DNA of 64,000 nucleotides from positions 3,906,001-3,970,000 of the forward strand of contig NZ_CP032317.1 in the NCBI RefSeq assembly GCF_003574965.1, given 5' to 3'. Position 1 is the stretch's first letter. Every line of letters begins with the position of its first letter. This DNA is from Hymenobacter oligotrophus. Its GTDB lineage: Bacteria; Bacteroidota; Bacteroidia; Cytophagales; Hymenobacteraceae. The notes below the pieces were generated by a model. The model was not told the DNA's origin, made no database searches, and was given only the letters and a program-made list of their open reading frames with translations. Both the position numbers and the translations under genes were made by a program. This document shows positions 15,775 through 24,226 of this stretch, in pieces.

Positions 15775-16581
15775 CTAGTACAGGTAGTTAAGAGCCGTGC
15801 GGTCGTTCGAATTGAACGGACGGTTGCCGCCCGAGCCGATGCAGGCCAGCATCCACGAGTTCGGGTCGGCCGAAGTGGGCGTGCCGGGGATGTGGATAGC
15901 GCCAACCGTGCTGGCACCTTCGTTGGTGTAAGCACCACCGCAGCTGTAAGCGCGGTTCATGTAGTCGGTGTGGCGGAAACCGATGCAGTGGCCGATTTCG
16001 TGCGCCAGAACCGTAGCGATGTACGTGCTGGCATTAGCCGTGCCCATGGCGTCGGAGTTTACCCGTACGCTGTTGTAGGGGTTGCCGCCCGAGGGGAAGC
16101 CAGCCGAAGCCAGGTAAGTAGAGCCGCTGGGCGCTTTGGTGAGCAGAATGTTGTAGCCCGATGATACGCGACGGAAGCGGATGAGGAGGTTCTCCGCGTT
16201 AAAGCGGCGGATAGCTTCGTCGGTGGCCGTAACGTAAGCCGAGGGCAGCGTGCTCGATACGGCTACGTTGATGGTGCGGCCCGAGCCAACGCTCACGAGG
16301 TTGGTGGTGCGGTACTGCTCTTCGGAACCTACGCGCAGGCGGTTGGCTACCTCAGCATCCGACAAAGAAGCATTCGACATGAAGATGTCGCCTTCTACCA
16401 GATAGCCGTCGTCAAGTTTCTGAACGTTGTCCGTGTTAAAACCCAAGTCGTGGAGTTTGGTAACTACCTCGTCAGATACTTGGTCTTTAACTTGAACATT
16501 TTCCTCCTTAGAGCAGCTAGACAGGGCCACTGCCGAGAAGGCGCATACGGCTACGGTCGAAAGTACTTTGTTAAACTTCAT
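15775..16581 (-). CDS. HEIGH-type (M57-like) metalloprotease lipoprotein, copy 3
   Basis: A 268-aa paralog, more diverged than copies 1 and 2. It has lipobox LSSC, then SKEENVQVKDQVSDEVVTKL, and the same zinc site HEIGHCIGFRHTDYM. The C-terminal part (SCGGAYTNEGASTVGAIHIPGTPTSADP, ending ALNYLY) is strongly conserved. The N-terminal third shows most of the changes. The conserved central blocks GYLVEGDI and EEQYRTTNLV are present in all three, suggesting a structural or propeptide role. It is first on the minus strand, so any promoter lies in the AT-rich spacer beyond 16581. Confidence 0.85.
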   Translation of the reverse strand: MKFNKVLSTVAVCAFSAVALSSCSKEENVQVKDQVSDEVVTKLHDLGFNTDNVQKLDDGYLVEGDIFMSNASLSDAEVANRLRVGSEEQYRTTNLVSVGSGRTINVAVSSTLPSAYVTATDEAIRRFNAENLLIRFRRVSSGYNILLTKAPSGSTYLASAGFPSGGNPYNSVRVNSDAMGTANASTYIATVLAHEIGHCIGFRHTDYMNRAYSCGGAYTNEGASTVGAIHIPGTPTSADPNSWMLACIGSGGNRPFNSNDRTALNYLY

Positions 16582-17063
16582 AAAGTGGTTTGGTTGGGTT
16601 TTGTTGAACGATGCTCAAAAGGTGAGGGTAATTTTTGACAAAATCAAAAAAATATTCACGAAACTTTTTGCACATAGCAACAGTATGCGTGGGCGCACAC
16701 CCGCTCGTTCCTTAGCTATTGTCGCACCAGAGGCGGTAAATTATTGATTTTTCGGTGCAGGTATGTTGTGCTGTTTTTATAACGTTCCGAATATGAATCC
16801 GTGTAGCTACATTAAATTGACGAGCTTGGTTTTCGGTAAGCATTGTGCAGAGGAGTCCCCTAACATTTCAATTTTTTGTTCCTTGCTGCCCAAGCAAGGC
16901 TTGGCCAGCTGCCGCTCGGCCGTAAGGATGCGGAACAGGGTCTAGGTGTTAGCCGTTGGGTCGGCAACCGGGGGCACCCTCCGAAATCCTTATCTTTGTT
17001 TGAAACCCTCAATTTTTCTGCAGGCCCTACTGCTGGGTTCTGCTTGATCATAGATACTTTCCT
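16582..17063. other. 482-base divergent spacer, no gene
   Basis: AT-rich next to metalloprotease copy 3 (16582-16880) and GC-rich nearer the RicT-like gene. No open frame here looks coding. It should contain promoters in both directions. The only clear box is TATCTTTG at 16991-16998 for the plus-strand gene. Confidence 0.6.
16991..16998 (+). promoter_or_regulatory. Putative -7 box TATCTTTG for the RicT-gldH unit
   Basis: Exact TAnnTTTG match 65 bases before the GTG start at 17064. The expected TTTG at -33 is not evident. Confidence 0.45.
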
Positions 17064-18623
17064 GTGGCTTGCACTTCATGTTCCAGCGGAGGCGGCGGAT
17101 GCGCTACGGCTGGTTGTGGCTCGAAAGGGGGCTGCAAAACCGGCGGGTGCACGCGCCTCAACGTGTTCGACTGGTTGCAGGACCTAGACCTGCCCGTCGA
17201 TTTTAAAGAGTTTGATATAGTTGAAATCCGCTTTAAGGGCGGACGCAAAGAGTTTTTCCGCAACGCTAGCCGATTGCCTCTGGTAACCGGTGATGCTGTG
17301 GTAGTGGAGGCCGGTGGCAACGGCTGGCACCTAGGCTACGTGTCGCTGAAAGGCGAGCTGGTGCGCCTACAAATGCGGAAGAAGAAAGTAGAGCCCGATA
17401 ACAAGGACCTGCGCAACATTTTGCGCGTGGCCACCGAGCAAGACGTGGAGCGCTACGAGGCGGCCTGCAACCTCGAGCTGGGCACCATGTTTAAGGCCCG
17501 CTCGGTGGTGGAGGAGCTGCGCCTGAAAATGAAGCTCTCCGACGTGGAGTACCAGGCCGACCGCACGCGCGCCACCTTTTACTACTCAGCCGAAGACCGC
17601 GTCGATTTTCGCGACCTGATTAAGCGCCTGGCCGAGGAGTTTCGGGTACGGGTGGAGATGCGCCAGATTTCGTTGCGCCACGAAGCCGGCCGCCTAGGTG
17701 GCATTGGCTCGTGCGGGCGCGAGCTGTGCTGCTCTACCTGGCTTACCGAGTTCAAGAGCGTGAGCACCACGGCCGCGCGCTACCAAAACCTGAGCCTGAA
17801 CCCGGCCAAGCTTTCGGGCCAGTGCGGGCGCCTGAAGTGCTGCCTCAACTACGAGCTCGATACTTACCTCGACGCGTTGCGCGATATTCCGCAGGTATCG
17901 AAGCCCTTGCAAACGCAGCAGGGCGACGCTTTCCTGCAGAAGACGGATATCTTCAAGAAGCGCATGTGGTTTGCCTTCCGCGGCGACAACAACTGGGTGA
18001 TGCTCTCGACCGACCGCGTGAAGGAAATTCAGCTCCTGAACAAAGCCGGCGAAAAACCCGAAACCCTGCAGCCGCCCGTAGTGGAGCCCGCTCCGGTGCT
18101 GAGCGTGCAGGAACACGTGGAAGGCTCGCTCGACCGCCTCGACGACAAGATGAAGTCGGGGAAGCGGAACAAGCGCAAAAAGAAAAAGGACAGGGACAAA
18201 GCCACGCCGGCCTCGGTGGTGCAGCCCAAACCCTCGCTGACGGTGCCCAAAGATGCCCTGCGCCCCCGCAACGAGCCCAAGCCGGGCCCTGGCTCGGGCG
18301 AGCCAGGCAACACGTTGTCGGCGCCGGTTGAGGGCGAGGCCAGCCCCGGCGGGCGCCACGGCCGCTCGGGCCGCCGCGGCCGCAGCATGAGCACCGATGC
18401 CCCACGGGCCGAACGGCCTGCGCCGCGCTTCGATCCGCGTTTCCGGCAGGCGCCACCCACCGGAGGCGAAGCTACGCCGGGGGGCGCACCAAACCCCGAT
18501 TCGGGTAGCGGCAGCGGCGAAGGCCGCTCGGGCCGTAACGGCCGCTCGCGCCGCGGCGGGCGCCGCCACGGTGGCTCCGGCGACGCTGCCGCAGCTTCCA
18601 ACAACCCACCTGCTGCCTCTTAA
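17064..18623 (+). CDS. PSP1/RicT-like (YaaT) regulatory protein
   Basis: A 519-aa protein starting at GTG with a Cys/Gly-rich leader (CTSCSSGGGGCATAGCGS) typical of Bacteroidota homologs. Residues 30-290 carry the PSP1 domain with the four-cysteine block GSCGRELCCSTWL and GQCGRLKCCLNYE, which in Bacillus RicT takes part in Fe-S binding in the RicA-RicF-RicT complex. The region RVATEQDVERYEAACNLE is also typical. After about residue 330 the protein is a low-complexity basic tail (KKKDRDK, RSGRRGRS, RRGGRRHG) that may bind RNA or be disordered. The gene is two bases from gldH, so they are co-transcribed. The GTG start is inferred from family alignment. Confidence 0.87.
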   Translation: MACTSCSSGGGGCATAGCGSKGGCKTGGCTRLNVFDWLQDLDLPVDFKEFDIVEIRFKGGRKEFFRNASRLPLVTGDAVVVEAGGNGWHLGYVSLKGELVRLQMRKKKVEPDNKDLRNILRVATEQDVERYEAACNLELGTMFKARSVVEELRLKMKLSDVEYQADRTRATFYYSAEDRVDFRDLIKRLAEEFRVRVEMRQISLRHEAGRLGGIGSCGRELCCSTWLTEFKSVSTTAARYQNLSLNPAKLSGQCGRLKCCLNYELDTYLDALRDIPQVSKPLQTQQGDAFLQKTDIFKKRMWFAFRGDNNWVMLSTDRVKEIQLLNKAGEKPETLQPPVVEPAPVLSVQEHVEGSLDRLDDKMKSGKRNKRKKKKDRDKATPASVVQPKPSLTVPKDALRPRNEPKPGPGSGEPGNTLSAPVEGEASPGGRHGRSGRRGRSMSTDAPRAERPAPRFDPRFRQAPPTGGEATPGGAPNPDSGSGSGEGRSGRNGRSRRGGRRHGGSGDAAAASNNPPAAS

Positions 18624-18625
18624 CT

Positions 18626-19135
18626 ATGCGCCGCATGCCCTTTCAACCTTTGCTGCGTGGCGCCCTAGGTGCCTTGTTGCTGCTGGCCACGGCCGCCTGC
18701 GACGGTAACCGCGTGTACGAAACTAACGAGGACCTGCCCGATTACGCGTGGTCGGTGCAGCAAAAGCCCGCGTTTCAGTTCGAAATTCAGGACACGACGC
18801 AGCGTTACAACGTGTACTTCAACGTCCGCAATGCCTCCATGTACGGTTACTACAACCTGTACGTGAAGCACACGCTGACGGGACCCAACGGGCCGGTGGG
18901 CAAGCCGCTGTTGCACCAGATGATTTTGATGGACCCCAAAACCGGGGAACCCCACGGCAACGGCACCGGCGACATCTTCGACCACCAGTTTCTGGCTTTG
19001 CCGCGGCAGCGCTTTGCCCGCCCCGGCACCTACCGCTTGGTGCTGGAGCAATACATGCGGCAAGATGTGCTGCCGGGCATCATGGCTGTGGGCGTGCGCG
19101 TCGAAAAGGCCCCTGCCGGCGACGCCGAAAAGTAG
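18626..19135 (+). CDS. gldH: Gliding motility lipoprotein GldH
   Basis: A 169-aa lipoprotein with lipobox TAAC (about Cys25), then DGNRVYETNEDLPDYAWS. The pattern of a short beta-rich domain with RYNVYFNVRNASMYGYYNLYV and RLVLEQYMRQDVLPGIMAVGVRVEK is characteristic of GldH. It is an envelope lipoprotein needed for gliding in Flavobacterium and associated with the type IX secretion and gliding machinery. It lies two bases after the RicT-like gene, an arrangement common in Bacteroidota. Many non-gliding members keep GldH, so motility is not implied. A terminator follows 23 bases after the stop. Confidence 0.9.
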   Translation: MRRMPFQPLLRGALGALLLLATAACDGNRVYETNEDLPDYAWSVQQKPAFQFEIQDTTQRYNVYFNVRNASMYGYYNLYVKHTLTGPNGPVGKPLLHQMILMDPKTGEPHGNGTGDIFDHQFLALPRQRFARPGTYRLVLEQYMRQDVLPGIMAVGVRVEKAPAGDAEK

Positions 19136-19158
19136 CCCTAGGTGCTTGGCAATGAAGG

Positions 19159-19190
19159 AAAAAGCCGCCCCACACCGGGGCGGCTTTTTT
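19159..19190 (+). terminator. Intrinsic terminator after gldH
   Basis: Arms AAAAAGCCGCCCC and GGGGCGGCTTTTT around a four-base loop, with a T6 tail. Confidence 0.9.
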
Positions 19191-19333
19191 GGTGTCGAAT
19201 TGGAAAGAAACGGTGCGCAACGGCGCTGCTTTTGGGGTACAAAAGTGCACGCTTGCACAACAACCCAGCAAAGGCGGGCGTATAGACTTACCACTTTGCT
19301 TACCAGTTCTCACCCAACCAATTACACCGCACT

Positions 19334-21100
19334 ATGGCTGATAACACCAAAAACCAGAACGACGCGAAGAACCAGAATTCCGGCGCTTCGCAGAGCGCTC
19401 AGGGCAGCACCTCCGGCACCGGCTCGGCCAACATGGGCTCGGGCAGCATGGGCAGCATGCAAGGCAGCACCGGCAACCAAATGGGCTCCTCCTCTACTTC
19501 GGGCCTGACCAGCGGCAGCAACGACAACAGCGGCCGCTCGTCAGGCTCGACTACTTCTAGCCAAGACCTGGCCTCGGCTTCTACCAGCATGGGCCAAGGC
19601 GGCCTAGGTGGCAGCACCGGCGGCGGCAACGCGGGCAAATCGGGCGGGTCGTCGTCGAACAAATCGGGCAGCAAATCGGCCTCGGGTTCTACTTCCTCGT
19701 CTGCTTCGGCCAAAAAATCGGGCAGCACCACCAAGGCTTCTTCGAGCAAGGGAGGTTCGTCGTCGGGCAAAAGCAAAAACCAAGACCAGAATCAATCGTC
19801 GGGCCAGCAGGGTAGCAATACCAGCATGGGCGGCAGCAACTACGGCGGCAACTTTGGCAACTCGATGGAGAGCAGCCACAACGACCGCGACCGTGACGAA
19901 AATATGTACAGCGGAGCCGGCCGCGGCGAGTACGGCTCGCACGGCATGGGCAGCACGCAAGGTAGCTACGGCAACCAAAACCGCGACTTTGACACCCGCT
20001 CGCGCGGCGGCGAATACGGCCAAGATGGCTACAACCGCGGCGGCCAGGGCAACTCGTACGGCCAGTACGGCGGCCGCGACGAGTTTCAGGGCGGCGGTGG
20101 CTACGGCGGCAGCAACTACGGCGGCCAAGGTGGCTACAGCGGCAACTACGGCCAGCAGAGCAATTACGGCGGTGGCATGAGCAACCAAGGTGGCTCGGGC
20201 ATGCAGGGCGGTTACGGCCAGCAAGGCGGCAGCAACTTTGGCCAGCAGCGCCAAGGCCACATGGATAGCCAGTATGGTCAGCGCGACTCGTACGGCTACG
20301 GCCAACAGGGTGGCAGCAACATGGGCGGCGGCATGCAAGGCAACTACGGCTCGCAGGGCGGCGACTACAGCGGCCGCAACTACGGCAGCGGTAGCGGCTA
20401 CGGCGGGGGTATGCAGGGTGGCTACGGCCAGCAGGATGACTACCGCAGCTCCAACGACAACGGCTCGCGCTACGGCCGTGGCCAAGGCTACAGCAACGAC
20501 TACGGGCGCTCCTCCATGGGCGGTGGCGGCATGCAAGGCGGCTACGGCAACCAAGGCGGCATGAGCGGCCGCGGCCAGGATGACTACGGCCAGTACGGCA
20601 GCCGCAACCAGCGCGAAGATCAGGACCGTTTCTCCTCGCGTGGTGGCTACGACAACCAAGGCTACGGCCGCGGGGGCTCGGGCAGTGGCCAAGGCGACTA
20701 CGGCCGCAGCAACATGGGCGGCGGCAGCATGGGCGCTGGCTACGGCGGCGGCTACAACGACGACCGTTACGGCTCGGGCCGTTCGGGCTCGTCGTACGGC
20801 TCGCAGCAAGAGAACTACGGCTCGCGCAGCGGCTACAACGAAGGCCGCGGCGGCTACATGGGCAACTCGGGCCAGGGCTTCGGCTCGCGCGGGGGCTCTT
20901 ACAACGACCAGTACCAATCGGGCAGCAGCTCGCAAATGGGCTCGTCGTCGCGCGGGGCTGATAACTTCGAAGGCAACGACCGCAACCGCAACTACGGCCA
21001 GCAGAACCGCGGCAACTACCGCAACCAGGACAACGACGACTCGGACTACGGCTCGGCACCCGGCCGCAACCGTGGCCGCGACAACGACGACCGTTACTAG
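19334..21100 (+). CDS. Large Gly/Ser/Tyr/Gln-rich low-complexity protein
   Basis: A 588-aa protein with no signal peptide, no membrane segment and almost no hydrophobic residues, so it is probably disordered. Residues 1-180 are rich in Gly, Ser, Asn, Gln and Lys (SGSTSSSASAKKSGST). From about 200 to the end it is built of Gly-Tyr-Gly, Gln-Gly-Gly and Arg-Gly units such as GGYGQQGG and NYGSGSGYGGGMQ, and it ends in an Asp/Arg-rich tail. This composition resembles FUS-type prion-like and RGG domains. The gene is bounded by two strong terminators. The frame is certain because codon pattern and start are consistent, but the function is unknown. Stress-response or nucleic-acid-related roles are only guesses. 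Confidence 0.75.
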   Translation: MADNTKNQNDAKNQNSGASQSAQGSTSGTGSANMGSGSMGSMQGSTGNQMGSSSTSGLTSGSNDNSGRSSGSTTSSQDLASASTSMGQGGLGGSTGGGNAGKSGGSSSNKSGSKSASGSTSSSASAKKSGSTTKASSSKGGSSSGKSKNQDQNQSSGQQGSNTSMGGSNYGGNFGNSMESSHNDRDRDENMYSGAGRGEYGSHGMGSTQGSYGNQNRDFDTRSRGGEYGQDGYNRGGQGNSYGQYGGRDEFQGGGGYGGSNYGGQGGYSGNYGQQSNYGGGMSNQGGSGMQGGYGQQGGSNFGQQRQGHMDSQYGQRDSYGYGQQGGSNMGGGMQGNYGSQGGDYSGRNYGSGSGYGGGMQGGYGQQDDYRSSNDNGSRYGRGQGYSNDYGRSSMGGGGMQGGYGNQGGMSGRGQDDYGQYGSRNQREDQDRFSSRGGYDNQGYGRGGSGSGQGDYGRSNMGGGSMGAGYGGGYNDDRYGSGRSGSSYGSQQENYGSRSGYNEGRGGYMGNSGQGFGSRGGSYNDQYQSGSSSQMGSSSRGADNFEGNDRNRNYGQQNRGNYRNQDNDDSDYGSAPGRNRGRDNDDRY

Positions 21101-21121
21101 GTCAGCACAAGCTAAATAAAC

Positions 21122-21156
21122 AAAAAGGCCCCCGGCAGCTGCCGGGGGCCTTTTTT
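21122..21156. terminator. Bidirectional terminator
   Basis: Perfect palindrome with arms AAAAAGGCCCCCGGCAG and its complement, T6 on the right and A5 on the left, between convergent genes. Confidence 0.9.
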
Positions 21157-21184
21157 CTGGTTGGTGTTGGCGGCGCCTAGGTGC

Positions 21185-22063
21185 TTAAGCCGGCATCAGC
21201 TCGTGGCGGTGCTCTTGCGCAAACTCCTGAAAAGTGCGCGGCGGCCGGCCGGTTAGCTGCTCCACGGCGGGGGTGGTGCCGGCCAAGTAGCCGGCCTTAC
21301 CTAGGGTGTGCAGTTCCATCATGCTGTCTATCATCCATTGCGGGGCGCCTTGCATGGCCTGGCGGGCGCCGGCTTCGGGCACATCAACGTACTGCACCGG
21401 CCGGCCGGTGGCTTGGCCGATAATGCCCGCAATTTCGGTGTGGCTTAGGGCCTGCGGCCCCGTGAGGGTGTAGGCCTGGCCGTGGTGCTTGGCTGCGTCG
21501 TCGGTAAGGATGGTGGCGGCCACTTCGGCAATGTCGAACGCATCGATGTAGCTCATGCGGCCTTCGCCCAAAGGCAGGTAAAATGCGCCCTGCTCCCGAA
21601 TGCTCGAGCCCTGGTAGTTCACGAAGTTTTGCATGAAGCTAGTGGGCCGCAACACCACGTACGAAAGGCCGCTTTGCTCGAGGTACTGCTCCATTTGGCG
21701 GTGCCAGCGCCCCAGCTGAATACCCGGCTCCATATCGGCCCCGGCGGCCGAAAGCCGCACCACCTGCTTTACGCCGGCAGCTTTGGCGGCATCCACAAGC
21801 TGTTGGTTGATGGTCAGTTGCTCGTCGGAGAAGGGCGTGAGCAGAAACACCCGATCGACGCCCGTAAAGGCCAGGGGCAGTGTGGCCGGGCGGTGGTAGT
21901 CAACTTCTACCAGCTGTATTTCGGGGTTGAAGTGCCGCAGCCTGTCGCCTTTGATGATGGAGTGCACAGCCGCCCGCGTGTGGGCGCCGCGCGTGATAAG
22001 TGCCCGAACAAGCTCGGAGCCAACGGTGCCGGTGGCGCCCGTTACAAGAATGGTTTCAGCCAT
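21185..22063 (-). CDS. NmrA-like NAD(P)-binding SDR oxidoreductase
   Basis: A 292-aa atypical SDR. ILVTGATGTVGSELVRAL at the N-terminus is the Rossmann motif with the GxxGxxG pattern of NmrA/quinone oxidoreductase 2-like proteins. VDRVFLLTPFSDEQL, VVRLSAAGADMEPG, LRPTSFMQNF and YIDAFDIAEVAATIL are conserved blocks of this group. There is no clear catalytic Tyr-x-x-x-Lys, which is usual for NmrA-like members that may bind NAD(P)H as redox sensors or reduce quinones. The gene stands alone, with a terminator on the left and a short spacer (22064-22144) on the right. Confidence 0.85.
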   Translation of the reverse strand: MAETILVTGATGTVGSELVRALITRGAHTRAAVHSIIKGDRLRHFNPEIQLVEVDYHRPATLPLAFTGVDRVFLLTPFSDEQLTINQQLVDAAKAAGVKQVVRLSAAGADMEPGIQLGRWHRQMEQYLEQSGLSYVVLRPTSFMQNFVNYQGSSIREQGAFYLPLGEGRMSYIDAFDIAEVAATILTDDAAKHHGQAYTLTGPQALSHTEIAGIIGQATGRPVQYVDVPEAGARQAMQGAPQWMIDSMMELHTLGKAGYLAGTTPAVEQLTGRPPRTFQEFAQEHRHELMPA

Positions 22064-22144
22064 AACAATTTACGTTAGGGGAATAAACGAAGCGGGCCAC
22101 CACAGCACTACTACCTAGGGCCTGGCTTTGTTTGGTGGAGGGGC

Positions 22145-23029
22145 TTAGCGTTGGGCCACCTCGGGCCGCCGCGTTACCTTAAACAGCTTGCCCTTTTCGT
22201 TGCTCACAACAAAGTCGTTCTCGTTCACGAACACCAGCGCCTCGGCCTGCCCGCTCGAGGGCATCGGCAAGCAGCTTTTGTCGCCGTCGAAGAGCTTGGT
22301 GCCGGGCTGCCGTTTGATGAGGTACACGTGCCCATAGCCCAGCAGCGCCACGGTGTTCCCGTCGGGGCTGATGTCGGCCGAGGTAACCCAGGTATTTACC
22401 TGAATGCTGTCGGCGAGGCGCGCCACGTGGGTGCCGGGTTTGGCCGGCAGGTGGTATTCCTTTACCCAATTGCCCTTGCCGCGGTTTTTAGTGAACAGGT
22501 ACAGGCTGTCGTTGTGGTAATAAAACGCCTCGCAGTCGAAGTTGCGGCGGGGCTTTTTGGGCGGAAACGCGCGCTGATCGGGGTACCGAAACTGAATGGT
22601 ATCGAGCTGTGAAAACTGCGGGCCGCTGAGCTGGTAAATGCGTAGGTCGCGGCGCTTGTTGGTGTTGTTGCCAAAATCGCCGATGAAAAGGCGCCCGCGC
22701 TGGCGGTCCTGGGCCAGGTCTTCCCAATCCACGTTGTAAGCGCCGCGCACGGGGTGGGTACGGATCAGGTCGCCCTGCGGCGTTACCAAGTACAGCCAGG
22801 TGGTGTTGCCGCCGTCGCCGTGCGTCCACAGGTCGCCCTCGGGCGAGGCCACAGCCAACCCCGAGCTTTCCACTACTTCGTCGGAGCGCAGCCGGCCAAC
22901 CTGCTGCACGGTGTAATCCTTTCTGATGCGGTCGAAGCCGCCGCGGGCGTCGCGCTTGTTGCAGCCGCACAGCACCGAGTGGAAGAAGATCAGAAAAGGC
23001 ACCAGTTTGTCGCGCAGTAAAAAAAGCAT
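22145..23029 (-). CDS. Propeller-like lipoprotein, unknown function
   Basis: A 294-aa exported protein. The N-terminus is hydrophobic and ends in VLCGC, so acylation at about Cys23 is likely. The body has repeated beta-strand-like units: SSGLAVASPEGDLWTHGDGGN, VDWEDLAQDRQRGRLFIGDFGNN, CEAFYYHNDSLYLFTKNRG, VTSADISPDGNTVALLGYGH and AEALVFVNENDFVVSNEKG. The motifs WEDLA and CEAF with the FGNN turn recur in a group of Bacteroidota propeller-like proteins of unknown role. It could sense or bind an extracellular ligand, but nothing shows this. It precedes the HhH protein gene on the same strand only by position, since a spacer of about 115 bases separates them. Confidence 0.65.
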   Translation of the reverse strand: MLFLLRDKLVPFLIFFHSVLCGCNKRDARGGFDRIRKDYTVQQVGRLRSDEVVESSGLAVASPEGDLWTHGDGGNTTWLYLVTPQGDLIRTHPVRGAYNVDWEDLAQDRQRGRLFIGDFGNNTNKRRDLRIYQLSGPQFSQLDTIQFRYPDQRAFPPKKPRRNFDCEAFYYHNDSLYLFTKNRGKGNWVKEYHLPAKPGTHVARLADSIQVNTWVTSADISPDGNTVALLGYGHVYLIKRQPGTKLFDGDKSCLPMPSSGQAEALVFVNENDFVVSNEKGKLFKVTRRPEVAQR

Positions 23030-23144
23030 AGAGGGCTAGTGAAAAACGAAGACCTGGGGCGGGTAACCAACGGCCGCTCCTCGCAGCCTTACGGAAAGTA
23101 CCCGCAAACGGCCAGCTTTTGCCCTTGCGGGCCTCGGCGAAAAC

Positions 23145-24119
23145 CTAGAAGCGCAAGTAAGGCAGCAGTTTCTGGTACGTGGCTTCGTCGAGGATGCGGA
23201 TTTTGCGCAGGTCGTCGGGCGTGCGGAAGGGGCCGTGCTGCTGCCGGTAGGCCACCACTACGCGCGCCAACCGCTTGCCCAGGTACGGGTGCTGGCTGAT
23301 TTCCTCAAACGAGCCGTTGTTGACATCGATAGGAGCGGGTTGGTAACTGGGCGCCACGTAAGTGTACTTGCGCAAGCTGTCGACCAAATCGGGTGCATCG
23401 CGCAAGCTGTAGATTTCGGCCGCTTGCCCTGGGCTGATGAACCCGCCCAGCCGCTCGCGGTACTCCACCACGCGCGCCGAAAGCTTGCGCCCGATGCCGC
23501 GAATTTGCATGAGCTGCGTGGTGTCGGCCGTGTTCAGATCGAAGGGCTGCAGGTTGCGCGGTTTGCGCGGAAACCTAGGCGCTTCGGAGCTGGCGTACGG
23601 GCGCTCGGGGTAGCGGCTGGCAAAGGCTTGCTGCTCGCGCGGAGGCAATTGCTCGGGCAAGAGCAGGTAGGGTGCCAGCCGCCGATACGTGGTATCGTGC
23701 AGGCCGTAGGCGCGGCGGATTTGCTCTTTGGCCTTGAAGCCACCAATGGCGTTGCGGTACTTTACGAGGCGCTCGGCCAAAAAGCGCGGCAAGCCGCGGG
23801 CTTGCCAACCCGTTTCGTCAACGGAGTTGGGGTTGAAGGGCGCCAACGGAATGCGCGGCACGCGGGCATAACCGGGCCGCGCCGGGTAGCTGCGCCTAGG
23901 TACATTGGCGGGCCGAGCGGCGGCCAGCTCGGCGGCCAGTTGCTCGAGCTGTTGGCGGTCGGCTGCGGGGTCGTAGCGGGGGAGGGCCGGGCGGAGCAGT
24001 GCCGGAGCGGCGAGCAGCCCCAGCATCAACAGGAGCAACAACGCAAAGCCGTTGGTTTCGGCCCGCGAAAACCCAAAGTGGCGGCGCACAAATCGGCGAA
24101 GCGAATAAAGCACGGGCAT
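23145..24119 (-). CDS. ComEA-like helix-hairpin-helix protein
   Basis: A 324-aa protein anchored by one N-terminal transmembrane helix (residues about 24-45) and exposed outside the inner membrane. It contains three or four helix-hairpin-helix units. The clearest is at about 205-255, FDLNTADTTQLMQIRGIGRKLSARVVEYRERLGGF, with the ComEA opening of a hydrophobic residue followed by LNTA. Others are around NPNSVDETGWQARGLPRFLAERL and IDVNNGSFEEISQHPYLGKRLAR. HhH units bind DNA non-specifically, and ComEA receives incoming DNA in natural transformation. Bacteroidota have several such proteins not tied to competence, so that role is possible but not shown. No other com genes are nearby. Confidence 0.85.
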   Translation of the reverse strand: MPVLYSLRRFVRRHFGFSRAETNGFALLLLLMLGLLAAPALLRPALPRYDPAADRQQLEQLAAELAAARPANVPRRSYPARPGYARVPRIPLAPFNPNSVDETGWQARGLPRFLAERLVKYRNAIGGFKAKEQIRRAYGLHDTTYRRLAPYLLLPEQLPPREQQAFASRYPERPYASSEAPRFPRKPRNLQPFDLNTADTTQLMQIRGIGRKLSARVVEYRERLGGFISPGQAAEIYSLRDAPDLVDSLRKYTYVAPSYQPAPIDVNNGSFEEISQHPYLGKRLARVVVAYRQQHGPFRTPDDLRKIRILDEATYQKLLPYLRF

Positions 24120-24226
24120 CGGCAGCTAACGCAAACACTAACTCAACGGCCATACGCAGAACCGCCGAGCAAGTGTTGGCTGCCGCACCGAAAAAGTAAC
24201 CCAGCCACCTAGGGGCCGAAGCCTGC

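Noticed and set aside
17694-18569. 291-aa minus-strand open frame opposite the RicT-like gene
   Set aside because: Ala/Arg-rich mirror of the basic tail of the plus-strand protein.
19604-20935. Long minus-strand open frame rich in Ala, Val and Leu (443 aa)
   Set aside because: It is the mirror of the Gly-rich repeats of the plus-strand low-complexity gene, with no start signal and no family resemblance.
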